Below, piece after piece: positions 35,346 through 44,044 of a stretch of 64,000 nucleotides of DNA (the stretch's first letter is position 1; the number at the start of each line of letters is the position of its first letter). Made by a program: the position numbers and the translations under genes. The stretch is from Planobispora rosea (lineage in GTDB: Bacteria; Actinomycetota; Actinomycetes; Streptosporangiales; Streptosporangiaceae), in the NCBI RefSeq assembly GCF_014648175.1, contig NZ_BMQP01000035.1, forward strand, positions 1 through 64,000, read 5' to 3'. The notes beneath the pieces are model-generated. The model saw nothing but the letters and a program-made list of their open reading frames with translations. It was not told the origin of the DNA and ran no database searches.

Positions 35346-35657
35346 ATGGACGCGGTGTCGGTCAACACGGTTCCCGGCGGCGCACTGCACGTGGTGCTGC
35401 GCGGTGAGATCGATTTCACCAACTCCGCCTGGGTGCGGAAGGTGATCTGCGACGCGGTGGCCGAGCAGCGTCCGCCGGCGGTGCGGGTCGAGATGGCCGA
35501 GGTGGCGTTCCTGGACTCCTCCGGCATCGGGATGCTGGTGGACGTCATGAGAGCGGCCGGAGAGGCGGATGCGGCCTTCCGGGTGGAGCACCCCACCTCA
35601 AGGGTCTATGACCAGTTGCGTACGGCCGGCCTGCTGGCGGCGTTCGGGCTCCCCTGA
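35346..35657 (+). CDS. STAS-domain anti-sigma factor antagonist
   Basis: A 103-residue single-domain STAS protein (SpoIIAA/RsbV type). The phosphorylatable serine lies in FLDSSGIGMLVD (Ser58 or Ser59). Unphosphorylated, such proteins bind an anti-sigma kinase and free its sigma factor. Downstream, on the same strand, lie a PP2C phosphatase that could dephosphorylate it (35768) and an HATPase kinase that could phosphorylate it (37737). The three form a partner-switching set. No cognate sigma factor gene adjoins. Confidence 0.92.
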   Translation: MDAVSVNTVPGGALHVVLRGEIDFTNSAWVRKVICDAVAEQRPPAVRVEMAEVAFLDSSGIGMLVDVMRAAGEADAAFRVEHPTSRVYDQLRTAGLLAAFGLP

Positions 35658-35767
35658 GCGATGGGTGACGGGCGATGGGCGTGTGCTCACATCGCCGGCG
35701 GGGCCGTACCCGCCGGTGGACGGATAGGGCCGTTGACAGTGACTGACGGAGATGGCTGGATCGGCTG

Positions 35768-37744
35768 ATGGAGCCGGAGCAGGACTACCTGAGACGCCTA
35801 GCCGACATCGACGCCAGAGTCGAGCAGGCCCGGGCCGATCCCGAGGTGGTGCTCGGGCGTGCGGCCGGGCTGCTCGCCGGACGGACCGGGTGCCGGGTGG
35901 ACGAGGCCCACGCCCATCTGCTGAGGCTGGCGGCCGAGCGGGAAGGCGACGTGGGGAAGACGGCCGCCGACGTGCTGGCGGCGCTGGAGGGCGGCCGTAC
36001 ACCGCACGAACCGGATCGGCTGCGCGCAATGACGGACACGGTCCTGCGGACCCCGTCCCGCGACCGCCACCCGCAGCCTCCCGGTCCCGGACATCTTCCG
36101 GGTCCCGCCGTCGCACCCGGTCCCGCCGTCGCACCCGGTCCCGCCGTCCCGCCCGGTAACGGCTCCCCGCCCGTGGGGAGCGGCTGGGCGGACATCGTGC
36201 AGCAGGTCCTCGACGCCGTACCGGGCAGTCACACCGCGTTGATGCCGGTGCGGGACCGGGCCGGACGGATCGAGGACTACGTGTTCGCGGCGGTGAGCCC
36301 GTCGGTGGTGGACCTTTCGGGGCGCCGCGGCACGCAGATCGTGGGCCGGCGGATGAGCGAGACCTATCCCACCATCGTGAACGGGCCGGTCTGGGAGATA
36401 TGGGAGAAGTCGATCGCCGACGGCCTGCCGCGCGAGGTCGGGCCGGTCCCCTACGTCAGTCCCAGTGATCGGGCGCCGGCCGGCGTGACCTTCACCGTCC
36501 GGGTGCAGCCGGTCGGCCCGGGCCTGCTCAACAGCTGGATCCGGCACGACGAGGAGGCCCGGCTCGCCGAGCGCATCGACCAGACCGAACGGCTGGGCAA
36601 CCTCGGCTGGGGCGAGTGGGATCTGATCACCGGGGATATCGTCTGGTCCGAAGGGCTGTACCGCATCTACGAACGCGACCCGGCGGACGGGCCGATGCCC
36701 AGCGCGGAGAGCGACGCCCTCACAGTGCCCGAGGACGTGCCCCTGCGACAGCAGGCGGTCGAGATGTTCGGCCGCGGGCAGACCGTCGACGTGAGCTACC
36801 GGATCCGCGTCAGCGGCCGGATCAAGCACATCCGTACCATCGTGGATGCCGTGCGCGGCACGGACGGCCGGCCGGTCAGGATCTACGGGATCGTCCAGGA
36901 CGTCACCGCCGGTGAGACCAGCCGCGCCAAACTCGCCGAGGTCGAGCAGCAGCTGCGCGAGCATCAGCGGAGCCTGGCCGCTGAGCACCGGCTGGCCGTG
37001 CAGCTCCAGCAGATCGTGCTGCCCATCCCGGAGACCCCCTTCGATCTGGCGGGACTGCGGGTCGCGGTGCGGTACTTGCCGGCCGAGAAGGCCAGCCAGG
37101 TCGGCGGGGACTGGTACCACGCAGCGGCCGCCGGTGACGGCAGCGTGGTGCTCGCCGTGGGCGACGTCGCCGGGCACGGCCTGCAGGCCGCCGCGGCCAT
37201 GGCCCAGCTGCGCCATGCGATGGCCGCGCTGGCCGTGACCACCACCAGTGATCCGGCGGAGCTCCTGACACACCTCAACCGGCTGCTCTACACCGCCCGT
37301 TCGGCGGCCGAGCCGATGCCCGTGACCGCGACCGCGGTGGTGGCCCGCTACGACCCGCCCACCGGCGCGCTGAGGTGGGCCCAGGCGGGACACCCGGCAC
37401 CGCTGCGCGCCCGCGCCGGTGTCACCGTCGAGCTGGACCGGCCGGAGGGGCCCCTGCTGGGCGCGTTCCCCGGGGCCCGTTACGACACCGCCACCGTCAC
37501 GTTCGTCCCCGGTGACCTGCTGCTGTTCTACACCGACGGGCTCATCGAACACCGCGACCGGACCCTGGAGGAAGGGCTGGCCCCGATCGTGGCGACCCTC
37601 GACCGCGTCTCCGGTGAGCACAACCAGCAGCCCCTCGCCGAGCTTCTGTCGCAGCTGCGCCACGCCAACCCCGACGACGACGCCTGCATCCTCGCCGCCC
37701 GCCCGTTGCCCGCCGTGACCGGCAGGGGAGGTGGCGATGGCTGA
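35768..37744 (+). CDS. ANTAR-PAS-PAS-PP2C (SpoIIE-type) phosphatase
   Basis: A 658-residue sensor phosphatase. Residues about 14-76 match an ANTAR-like helical domain (AAGLLAGRTGCRVDEAHAHL). A proline-rich linker (about 110-128) contains a 6-residue unit repeated three times. Two PAS domains follow (about 140-260 and 275-385), the second ending in the typical IYGIVQDVTAGE. The C-terminal PP2C/SpoIIE domain (about 415-645) has metal ligands in GGDWYHA (Asp about 448) and GDVAGHG (about 465), plus DDDACI near the end. It would dephosphorylate the STAS protein encoded upstream. An ANTAR domain fused to PAS and phosphatase domains suggests RNA-level control linked with sigma-factor control. Confidence 0.9.
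   Translation: MEPEQDYLRRLADIDARVEQARADPEVVLGRAAGLLAGRTGCRVDEAHAHLLRLAAEREGDVGKTAADVLAALEGGRTPHEPDRLRAMTDTVLRTPSRDRHPQPPGPGHLPGPAVAPGPAVAPGPAVPPGNGSPPVGSGWADIVQQVLDAVPGSHTALMPVRDRAGRIEDYVFAAVSPSVVDLSGRRGTQIVGRRMSETYPTIVNGPVWEIWEKSIADGLPREVGPVPYVSPSDRAPAGVTFTVRVQPVGPGLLNSWIRHDEEARLAERIDQTERLGNLGWGEWDLITGDIVWSEGLYRIYERDPADGPMPSAESDALTVPEDVPLRQQAVEMFGRGQTVDVSYRIRVSGRIKHIRTIVDAVRGTDGRPVRIYGIVQDVTAGETSRAKLAEVEQQLREHQRSLAAEHRLAVQLQQIVLPIPETPFDLAGLRVAVRYLPAEKASQVGGDWYHAAAAGDGSVVLAVGDVAGHGLQAAAAMAQLRHAMAALAVTTTSDPAELLTHLNRLLYTARSAAEPMPVTATAVVARYDPPTGALRWAQAGHPAPLRARAGVTVELDRPEGPLLGAFPGARYDTATVTFVPGDLLLFYTDGLIEHRDRTLEEGLAPIVATLDRVSGEHNQQPLAELLSQLRHANPDDDACILAARPLPAVTGRGGGDG
36103..36158 (+). repeat. 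three tandem 18-bp repeats in the phosphatase linker
   Basis: Three copies of an 18-bp unit, in frame, encode GPAVAP, GPAVAP and GPAVPP in the proline-rich linker between the ANTAR and PAS domains. Copy number is likely to vary between strains, changing linker length only. Confidence 0.8.
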
Positions 37745-38168
37745 ACCTCCCGATCCCGGCCCCGGTGGCCCGGATCCGTCCGCCGGGCACCGCGTCGACC
37801 TGCTGGTCCGCGATTTCGACCTGGGCACGCTGGTCGCCGTACGGCACGAGGTGGAACAGTGCAGCGAACGGCACGGCCTGTCCGGCCTGGCGCTGTACCG
37901 CTTCATCGTCGCGGTCAACGAGATCACCACCAATGCGGTACGGCACGGCGGCGGGACCGGGCGACTGAGGCTCTGGCGCACCGATGGCCGGATCTGCTGC
38001 GAGGTCACCGATCGAGGACCGGGCATGCCCGCCTCCTCCGCGGACCACCGGCCCGTGCCGCCGGAGAGCAGCGGCGGCCGGGGGCTCTGGCTCGCCCGGC
38101 ACGGCGTCAGACGCTTCACCGTGCGTACCGGCACCGGCGGCACCAGCGTCACCCTGGAAGCCATCTGA
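37737..38168 (+). CDS. anti-sigma kinase-like HATPase (RsbW type)
   Basis: A 143-residue GHKL ATPase of the SpoIIAB/RsbW kind. The N box is VNEITTNAVRHGG, the G1 box EVTDRGPGMP and the G2 region GGRGLWLARHGVRRF. It would phosphorylate a STAS antagonist and sequester a sigma factor. It overlaps the phosphatase stop codon by 8 bp, showing translational coupling; the ribosome site GGGGAGG lies inside the phosphatase gene. The ATG at 37737 is preferred over the GTG at 37731. Confidence 0.92.
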   Translation: MAEPPDPGPGGPDPSAGHRVDLLVRDFDLGTLVAVRHEVEQCSERHGLSGLALYRFIVAVNEITTNAVRHGGGTGRLRLWRTDGRICCEVTDRGPGMPASSADHRPVPPESSGGRGLWLARHGVRRFTVRTGTGGTSVTLEAI

Positions 38169-38308
38169 TCACCGTCCCACCTCCGCCCCGCCTCTGCCCT
38201 GTCTCGGTCCTGCCTCCGCCGTGCCACTCCGCCGCGTCTCCGCAGGCACCGCTCCCCGTGCGTTCCGGGGCAGGCTCTCCCGGCCCGGGTTGCGATGCGT
38301 AATGGGTT

Positions 38309-38336
38309 GGCGAATACTCAAATTCGATTATTCGCC
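38309..38336. promoter_or_regulatory. palindromic operator before the PadR gene
   Basis: An 8-bp perfect inverted repeat GGCGAATA-N12-TATTCGCC ends directly before the GGGAGG ribosome site of the PadR-type gene. Position and symmetry suit an autoregulatory operator, so the regulator probably represses its own synthesis. Confidence 0.7.
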
Positions 38337-38348
38337 GGGAGGTGGTGC

Positions 38349-39023
38349 ATGGCCCGCGGGCGTGGCAATCCATTGGCGCTGGCGGTGCTGGCGCTCCTGT
38401 TCGAACGGCCGATGCACCCGTACGAGATGGCCTCGACCATGCGCGCCCGGCGCAAGGAGGAGAGCATCAAGCTCAACTACGGCTCGCTGTACTCGGTCGT
38501 GGAGAGCCTGGTGAAGCGCGACCTGATCGAGGCGGTGGAGGTCATCCGCGAGGGCAGGCGGCCCGAGCGGACGGTGTACACGATCACAGAGCCGGGCAGG
38601 CTGGAGCTGTTCGACTGGCTCAGTGAGCTGATCAGTACACCGACGAGGGAGTACACCTCCTTCGAAGCGGGGTTGTCCCTGATCGGCGTGCTCCCGCCCG
38701 ACGAGGCGATACGGCTGCTGGAGGAGCGCGTGCTCCGGCTGGAGCAGCGGCTTCACATGGAGGAGGCGCTGGGGGAGCTCACCGCCAAGCAGAGGCTGCC
38801 CCGGCTGGTCCTGATCGAGTGGGAGTACACGATGATGCTCCGCCGGGCCGAGCGCGACTGGGTGAACGGACTGCTGGAGGAGTTCCGCGAGGGCACGTTC
38901 GAGAGCTTGGACTTCTGGCGGACCTTCCACGGGGAACGCGTCATGCGCTCCGGGCGGCCCGTACCCCGGCCGCCGGACGACGATGATAATGGCAGTGATG
39001 ACGATTACCAGAAATCACTGTAA
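38349..39023 (+). CDS. PadR-family transcriptional regulator
   Basis: A 224-residue PadR/Vir regulator: an N-terminal winged helix (LALAVLALLFERPMHPYEMA and LNYGSLYSVVESLVKRDLIE, about 8-80) followed by a long helical C-terminal dimerisation part (about 110-190), and an acidic tail (RPPDDDDNGSDDDY) that is not typical. The ATG at 38349 follows GGGAGG; an upstream start at 38295 would include the putative operator at 38309-38336. PadR proteins usually repress an exporter or detoxification gene. Its target may be itself, as the operator suggests. Confidence 0.92.
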   Translation: MARGRGNPLALAVLALLFERPMHPYEMASTMRARRKEESIKLNYGSLYSVVESLVKRDLIEAVEVIREGRRPERTVYTITEPGRLELFDWLSELISTPTREYTSFEAGLSLIGVLPPDEAIRLLEERVLRLEQRLHMEEALGELTAKQRLPRLVLIEWEYTMMLRRAERDWVNGLLEEFREGTFESLDFWRTFHGERVMRSGRPVPRPPDDDDNGSDDDYQKSL

Positions 39024-39109
39024 GTCGCGTAATAGAACCCCCTAAAGACCTGGGTGATCCGCCCGAAACGGTCCCGACCACCGGGCGGATCGGTCTAGGC
39101 TCACGTGGC

Positions 39110-39907
39110 ATGTTCGTCACCACGCTCCACGAGGAGATCCCCTTGCTGGGCGGTGACGTGACGGACGGGGTGGTGCGCGTCGGCGATACCGTGCGCAGGC
39201 CGACCCGTCCGTCCACGCCGTCCGTCCACGCGCTGCTCCGCCACCTGGAGGCGACGGGGTTCCAGGGCGCTCCCCGGGTGGTGGGCATCGACGAGCGGGG
39301 CCGGGAGGTCCTGACCTACCTGGAGGGCGAGTCGGGCCTGCGCCCGCTGCCGCCGTACGCGGCGACGGATGAGGCCCTGGCCGCCCTGGCCGGGCTGCTG
39401 CGGCGCTTCCACGACGCCGCCGCCACCTTCCGTCCGCCGCGCCACGCGGTTTGGGAGAACGGCTCCAACGACGACCTGGCGCCCGAGCTGGTCGGCCACT
39501 GCGACGTCAACCTCGACAACGTGATCTTCCGGGACGGCCTGCCGTACGCGCTGATCGACTTCGACCTGGCCCGGCCGACGACCCGACTCTTCGACGTGGT
39601 GACCACGCTGCGCCACTGGGCGCCGCTCGCCGACCCGGTGGACCTGGACCCGGTCCAGCGCGAGCTGGAGCCCGGTCCGCGCCTGCGCCTGTTCTGCGAC
39701 GCCTACGGCCTGCGCCCGCGCGACCGGCGACGCCTGCTCGACCTGGCCCGCCTGCGTTTCAGCCGCTCCTACATCGCCATGCGGGCCAGGGCGGCCACTG
39801 GGGGCGGCTGGGCCCGGATGTGGGCCGACGGGGCGGGCACGCGCATCCGCCGGGCCGGAGCGTGGCTCGACAACCACCATGATGAGCTCTATGCCCATCT
39901 GGTCTAG
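39110..39907 (+). CDS. APH-type phosphotransferase
   Basis: A 265-residue member of the aminoglycoside phosphotransferase/choline kinase-like family. The catalytic loop is HCDVNLDNVIF (Asp at about 132) and the metal-binding IDFDLARP follows about 15 residues later. The N-lobe is short and lacks an obvious P-loop lysine motif. It overlaps the CbiB gene by 29 bp. The substrate is unknown. It lies in the same direction as the cobalamin genes, but no role in that pathway is implied by the sequence. Confidence 0.88.
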   Translation: MFVTTLHEEIPLLGGDVTDGVVRVGDTVRRPTRPSTPSVHALLRHLEATGFQGAPRVVGIDERGREVLTYLEGESGLRPLPPYAATDEALAALAGLLRRFHDAAATFRPPRHAVWENGSNDDLAPELVGHCDVNLDNVIFRDGLPYALIDFDLARPTTRLFDVVTTLRHWAPLADPVDLDPVQRELEPGPRLRLFCDAYGLRPRDRRRLLDLARLRFSRSYIAMRARAATGGGWARMWADGAGTRIRRAGAWLDNHHDELYAHLV

Positions 39908-40904
39908 AAACGTCCCTTCCAGCTCCGCCCTTCCGGGATCCGTTCCCCCCGGATCCCGTTCCTCCGCCGGGAAGATCTCCCCGGGTACGGCCCACGCGCT
40001 CGGGATGCTCACCGGAGTCGCCCTCGACGCGATCTTCGCCGACCCGCGCCGCGGGCATCCCGTCGCGCTGTTCGGCCGGGCCGCAGCCGCGCTGGAGAAG
40101 CGGTTGTACGCCGACTCCCGCGCCAACGGCGCCGCCCACGTCGCGATCTGCGTCGGATCGGCGGCGCTGCTCGGCGTCGTCGCCACCCGGGTGCGCGGCC
40201 CGCTGGCGCGGGGCGCGGTGAGCGCCGCGGCGACCTGGTCGGTGCTCGGCGGGACGACGCTCGGGCGCGAGGGCGCGGCCATGGCGGCGTTCCTGGAGGC
40301 CGGGGACCTGGCCGGAGCACGCGCGCGGCTGTCCCACCTGTGCGGGCGGGACCCGTCCCGTCTCCAGGAGGCCGAGCTGGCCAGGGCCACCGTCGAGTCG
40401 ATCGCGGAGAACACCTCCGACGCCGTGGTGGCGCCGCTGGTGTGGGGGGCGGTGGCCGGGGTGCCGGGGCTGCTGGCCTACCGGGCGGTCAACACGCTGG
40501 ACGCGATGATCGGCCACCGCAACGCCCGCTACGAGCGCTTCGGCTGGGCCGCCGCCCGGCTGGACGACGTGGCCAACGCCGTACCGGCCAGGATCACCGG
40601 CCTGCTCGCGGTCCTGACCGCCCCGCTCGCGGGAGGCTCGGCCGGGCGTGCGGCGGCCGTGCTGCGCAGGGACGGGCACCGGCACCCCAGCCCCAACGCG
40701 GGCCGGTGCGAGGCGGCGTTCGCCGGGGCGCTGGACGTGACGCTCGGCGGGACGAACGTCTACGGCGGCCGGACCGAGCACAGGCCGGAGATGGGTGACG
40801 GGCGCAAACCGGAAGTACGGGACATCCGGCGCTCGGTACGGCTGGCGCGCGCGGTAGGGTTCGCCGCTGCGGGGCTCGCCGTCCTCACCGCTCTCCGCGG
40901 GTGA
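39879..40904 (+). CDS. cobD: adenosylcobinamide-phosphate synthase (CbiB/CobD)
   Basis: A 341-residue integral membrane enzyme that joins the aminopropanol arm to adenosylcobyric acid in cobalamin biosynthesis. Recognisable blocks are GVALDAIFADPRRGHPVALF, TVESIAENTSDAVVAPL and AYRAVNTLDAMIGHRN. The N-terminal 40 residues are unconserved, and no clear ribosome site marks the ATG at 39879; a start nearer 39990 is possible. It is followed by the CobQ gene, the preceding step in the pathway. No cobalamin riboswitch was seen upstream. Confidence 0.9.
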   Translation: MMSSMPIWSRNVPSSSALPGSVPPGSRSSAGKISPGTAHALGMLTGVALDAIFADPRRGHPVALFGRAAAALEKRLYADSRANGAAHVAICVGSAALLGVVATRVRGPLARGAVSAAATWSVLGGTTLGREGAAMAAFLEAGDLAGARARLSHLCGRDPSRLQEAELARATVESIAENTSDAVVAPLVWGAVAGVPGLLAYRAVNTLDAMIGHRNARYERFGWAAARLDDVANAVPARITGLLAVLTAPLAGGSAGRAAAVLRRDGHRHPSPNAGRCEAAFAGALDVTLGGTNVYGGRTEHRPEMGDGRKPEVRDIRRSVRLARAVGFAAAGLAVLTALRG

Positions 40905-41022
40905 ACCGGCGGTCGCGGACGAGCACGGGCACGGACGGGCAGGCACGGACGGGCGGGCACGGACGGGCGCGGGCATGGGTACGGGCATGGGCGGTCATCG
41001 GCGGGAAGGCGGGCACGGAGGC

Positions 41023-42552
41023 ATGAGGGGTTCACTGCTGGTCGCCGGGACGACCTCCGATGCGGGCAAGAGCGTCGTGACCGCGGGGATCTGCCGCTGG
41101 CTGGCCCGGCAGGGGGTGAAGGTCGCGCCGTACAAGGCGCAGAACATGTCGCTCAACTCCTTCGTCACCGCCGACGGCGCCGAGATCGGCCGGGCCCAGG
41201 CGATGCAGGCCGCCGCCTGCGGGCTGGAGCCGAGCGCCGACATGAACCCGATCCTGCTCAAACCGGGAAGCGACCGGCGCAGCCAGGTCGTGGTCATGGG
41301 CAGGCCGCTGGCCGACGTCGACGCGATGGAGTACTGGCAGGTCAAGGAGCGCCTGCGGGAGATCGCCGTGGACGCGCTGGAGCGGCTGCGGGACCGCTAC
41401 GACGTGGTGGTCTGCGAGGGCGCGGGCAGCCCCGCGGAGATCAACCTGCGCCGGGGCGACATCGCGAACATGGGCCTGGCGCGCGCCGCGGACCTGCCCG
41501 TCATCGTGGTCGGGGACATCGACCGGGGCGGGGTCTTCGCCTCGTTGTACGGGACGGTGGCCCTGCTGGAGCCCGCCGACCAGGCCCTGGTCGCCGGGTT
41601 CCTGATCAACAAGTTCCGGGGCGCCCGGGAGCTCCTCGAACCGGGCCTCGACATGATCAGAAACCTGACCGGCCGCGAGGTGTACGGCGTGCTGCCCTGG
41701 CTGGACGGCCTCTGGCTCGACGTCGAGGACTCCCTCGCGCTGGACAACCGGCCCGCGGCTCCGGCGCGCACGCCGTACGGCAGGCAGACCCTGCGGGTGG
41801 CGGTGGTCAGGCTTCCGCGCATCTCCAACTTCACCGACGTCGACGCCCTCGCCTCCGAACCCGGCGTGGTCGTGCGGTTCGTGACCTCTCCGGCCGAGCT
41901 GGACGACGCCGACCTGGTGGTCCTGCCCGGCTCCCGCGCCACGGTCGCCGACCTGGCCTGGCTGCGCGCCACCGGCCTGGCCGACGCGCTGCCCGGCCGG
42001 GTGGTGCTGGGCATCTGCGGCGGCTACCAGATGCTCGCCCGGACCATCCACGACGACGTCGAATCGGGGGCCGGGCTGGTCGAGGGGCTCGGGCTGCTGC
42101 CCGCGACGGTGCGCTTCGCCCCGGACAAGACGCTGGGCCGCCCGGTCGGCAGCGCGTACGGCTGCCCCGTCGCCGCCTACGAGATCCACCACGGGGTGGT
42201 GACCGCCGAGGGCGGCGCCCCCTTCCTCGACGGCTGCCGGGCCGGGACCGTCTGGGGGACCACCTGGCACGGGGCCCTGGAGAACGACGACTTCCGCCGC
42301 GCGTTCCTCCGCGAGGCGGCCGCCGCCGCCGGTCGCGACTTCACCCCCGCGCCGGACACCTGCTTCGCCGCGCTGCGCGAGGAGCGCCTGGACGCCCTCG
42401 GGGATCTGATCGAGCGGAACGTCGACACCACCGCCCTGCTCCGCCTCCTGGAGGCCGGCGCCCCGCGAGACCTTCCGGTCCTGCCGCCGGGCGGACCCCT
42501 CCACGGGGCTCCGGATTTTTCGCAGAATGGGAGCATGGACGGTGAACGATGA
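41023..42552 (+). CDS. cobQ: cobyric acid synthase (CobQ/CbiP)
   Basis: A 509-residue glutamine-dependent amidotransferase that adds amide groups to the corrin ring, making cobyric acid. The N-terminal domain has a P-loop-like AGTTSDAGKSVVTAG and KAQNMSLNSFVT. The C-terminal glutaminase domain has the nucleophile in GICGGYQML and the histidine in YEIHHG. The ATG at 41023 follows GGAG; the longer start at 40975 lies in a low-complexity GGGCA-rich stretch. It is the second cobalamin gene here, 118 bp after CbiB, and overlaps the small SHOCT gene by 4 bp. Confidence 0.95.
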   Translation: MRGSLLVAGTTSDAGKSVVTAGICRWLARQGVKVAPYKAQNMSLNSFVTADGAEIGRAQAMQAAACGLEPSADMNPILLKPGSDRRSQVVVMGRPLADVDAMEYWQVKERLREIAVDALERLRDRYDVVVCEGAGSPAEINLRRGDIANMGLARAADLPVIVVGDIDRGGVFASLYGTVALLEPADQALVAGFLINKFRGARELLEPGLDMIRNLTGREVYGVLPWLDGLWLDVEDSLALDNRPAAPARTPYGRQTLRVAVVRLPRISNFTDVDALASEPGVVVRFVTSPAELDDADLVVLPGSRATVADLAWLRATGLADALPGRVVLGICGGYQMLARTIHDDVESGAGLVEGLGLLPATVRFAPDKTLGRPVGSAYGCPVAAYEIHHGVVTAEGGAPFLDGCRAGTVWGTTWHGALENDDFRRAFLREAAAAAGRDFTPAPDTCFAALREERLDALGDLIERNVDTTALLRLLEAGAPRDLPVLPPGGPLHGAPDFSQNGSMDGER

Positions 42553-42761
42553 TCACCCGGATGCTCCTGGTCCTCCTCGTCATCGCCGTGCTCGCCGCGG
42601 TGATAGTCGGCATCGCGCTGGTGGTGCACACCTCCCGGCGGCGCACGCCCATCCCGGATCCCGACGACCCCCGCGAGATCCTCAGGCGCCGCTACGCGGC
42701 CGGTGAGATCGACGAGGACGAATACCTCCGCCGCATGTCCGGCCTCTCCCAGGACTGGTAG
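42549..42761 (+). CDS. small SHOCT-domain membrane protein
   Basis: A 70-residue protein with one N-terminal membrane helix (about 4-27) and a C-terminal SHOCT-type motif (ILRRRYAAGEIDEDEYLRR). SHOCT motifs are thought to mediate oligomerisation. The start overlaps the CobQ stop (ATGA), so it is translated from the same message, though a direct cobalamin role is not shown. Confidence 0.85.
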   Translation: MITRMLLVLLVIAVLAAVIVGIALVVHTSRRRTPIPDPDDPREILRRRYAAGEIDEDEYLRRMSGLSQDW

Positions 42762-42777
42762 GACCCCCGAGCTCCGT

Positions 42778-42824
42778 GATCCGGGGAGTCGCGCCCCGCC
42801 CGGAGGGACCCAACTCCCCGGATC
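42778..42824 (+). terminator. terminator after the SHOCT gene
   Basis: A perfect 12-bp inverted repeat (42778-42789 and 42813-42824) with a 23-nt G/C-rich loop starts 17 nt after the stop codon. It probably ends the cobalamin transcript. Confidence 0.6.
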
Positions 42825-42864
42825 AAGGAACGTGCCCACCGGGGCGCCTTGACCGGTCATCCCT

Positions 42865-43070
42865 TCATGAAATAGCCGGATTCATCGGCGTTTCGTCGAG
42901 GTGGAGGGGCAGCTCGACCACGCCGCCCGTCGGCCTGCCCAGCCCCTCAAGGGTCTCCGGGACGGTGTACGGCCTGCGGTCGCCATAGGAGATCCGAGCC
43001 TCGTCCTGGGCGAGAGCGAGGAGCACCGGACGGTGAACGGCTTCCGGAAGTGGGAAGGGAACGGGCGGGC
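42865..43070 (-). pseudogene. C-terminal fragment of an unidentified protein
   Basis: The minus strand between the SHOCT gene and the ABC transporter encodes about 65 residues without a clear start: ARISYGDRRPYTVPETLEG, then LGRPTGGVVELPLHLDE and a stop at 42865. The VELPLHLD string resembles the region of some actinobacterial uncharacterised proteins, but I cannot name the family. It is truncated at its N terminus. Confidence 0.4.
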
Positions 43071-43126
43071 AAGTGTGGTGATCGGGTCATGGTCCGGATG
43101 ATCGGTGCGGGAGCACCATCGGGGGC

Positions 43127-44044
43127 ATGACAGCGGTAGTGGAGACCGAGGGACTGACCAAGTTCTACGGCAAGCGCCGGGGGCTTGAGGATCTCGACCT
43201 GGAGATCCGGCCCGGGGAGGTGTTCGGGTACCTCGGCCCGAACGGCGCAGGCAAGACGACGACCATCCGGCTCCTGCTCGACGTGATCCGCCCCACCCGG
43301 GGCCGGATGAGCGTGCTGGGGGCGGAACCCCGCGATCCGGCCGTGCGGAGCCGGATCGGCTACCTGCCCGGGGAACTGGCCCTGGAGGGCAACGAGAAGG
43401 CACGCGACTACCTCGCCTTCCTGGGCGGTGTGCGGGGCGGGGTGTCCAAGGACAGGATCTCGGCGCTCGCCGAGCGGCTGGACGCCGACCTGTCGGTGCC
43501 GATGGGCAAGCTCTCCAAGGGCAACAAGCAGAAGGTCGGGCTGATCCAGGCGTTCATGCACGAGCCGGAGTTCCTGATCCTGGACGAGCCGACCGGCGGC
43601 CTGGACCCCCTGGTGCAGCAGGAGTTCCTCGCGATGGTCCGCGAGGTGCGGGCGGGCGGGCGGACCGTGCTGATGTCCTCCCACGTGCTGGCCGAGGTCG
43701 AGGACGTCGCCGACCGGGTCGGCATCGTCCGCGGCGGCAGGCTCGTCGCGGTCGAGGACGTCACGGCGCTGCGGGAGAAGGCGGTGCGCCGGATGGAACT
43801 GCACTTCGAGACGCCGGTGCCCCGCGAGGCGTTCGAGGACCTGCCCGGCGTCCGGGACCTGCGGGTGGAGGGGGCCAGCGTGCGCTGCACGATCGACGGC
43901 CGCCCCGACGCGCTGATCAAGGCGGCGGCCCGGTTCACCGTGGTGCACCTGGTCAGCGCCGAGCCCGACCTGGAAGAGATCTTCCTGACCTACTACAGCG
44001 AGAACGAAGAGCAGGAGGGGCGTCATGCCCGCGCTGGTGTCTAA
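43127..44044 (+). CDS. ABC transporter ATP-binding protein
   Basis: A 305-residue ATPase. Walker A is GPNGAGKTTTIRL (about 38-50), the signature is KLSKGNKQKVG (in place of LSGGQ), Walker B is EFLILDEPTGGLDPL and the switch His follows in LMSSHVLAEVE. The atypical signature is common in DrrA/NatA/CcmA-like exporters. The C-terminal 80 residues form an extra accessory domain. It overlaps its permease by 20 bp. It probably powers efflux of a lipid or drug-like molecule. Confidence 0.93.
   Translation: MTAVVETEGLTKFYGKRRGLEDLDLEIRPGEVFGYLGPNGAGKTTTIRLLLDVIRPTRGRMSVLGAEPRDPAVRSRIGYLPGELALEGNEKARDYLAFLGGVRGGVSKDRISALAERLDADLSVPMGKLSKGNKQKVGLIQAFMHEPEFLILDEPTGGLDPLVQQEFLAMVREVRAGGRTVLMSSHVLAEVEDVADRVGIVRGGRLVAVEDVTALREKAVRRMELHFETPVPREAFEDLPGVRDLRVEGASVRCTIDGRPDALIKAAARFTVVHLVSAEPDLEEIFLTYYSENEEQEGRHARAGV

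Noticed and set aside
35798..38227. 809-codon frame antisense to the phosphatase and kinase genes
   Set aside because: Arg/His/Gly-rich shadow sequence; the sense strand carries clear PAS, PP2C and HATPase domains.
38900..41023. Cobalamin riboswitch upstream of cbiB/cobQ
   Set aside because: No B12-box-like conserved sequence was recognised upstream of either gene.
41032..42504. 490-codon frame antisense to cobQ
   Set aside because: Shadow of a well-conserved gene; no recognised domain.
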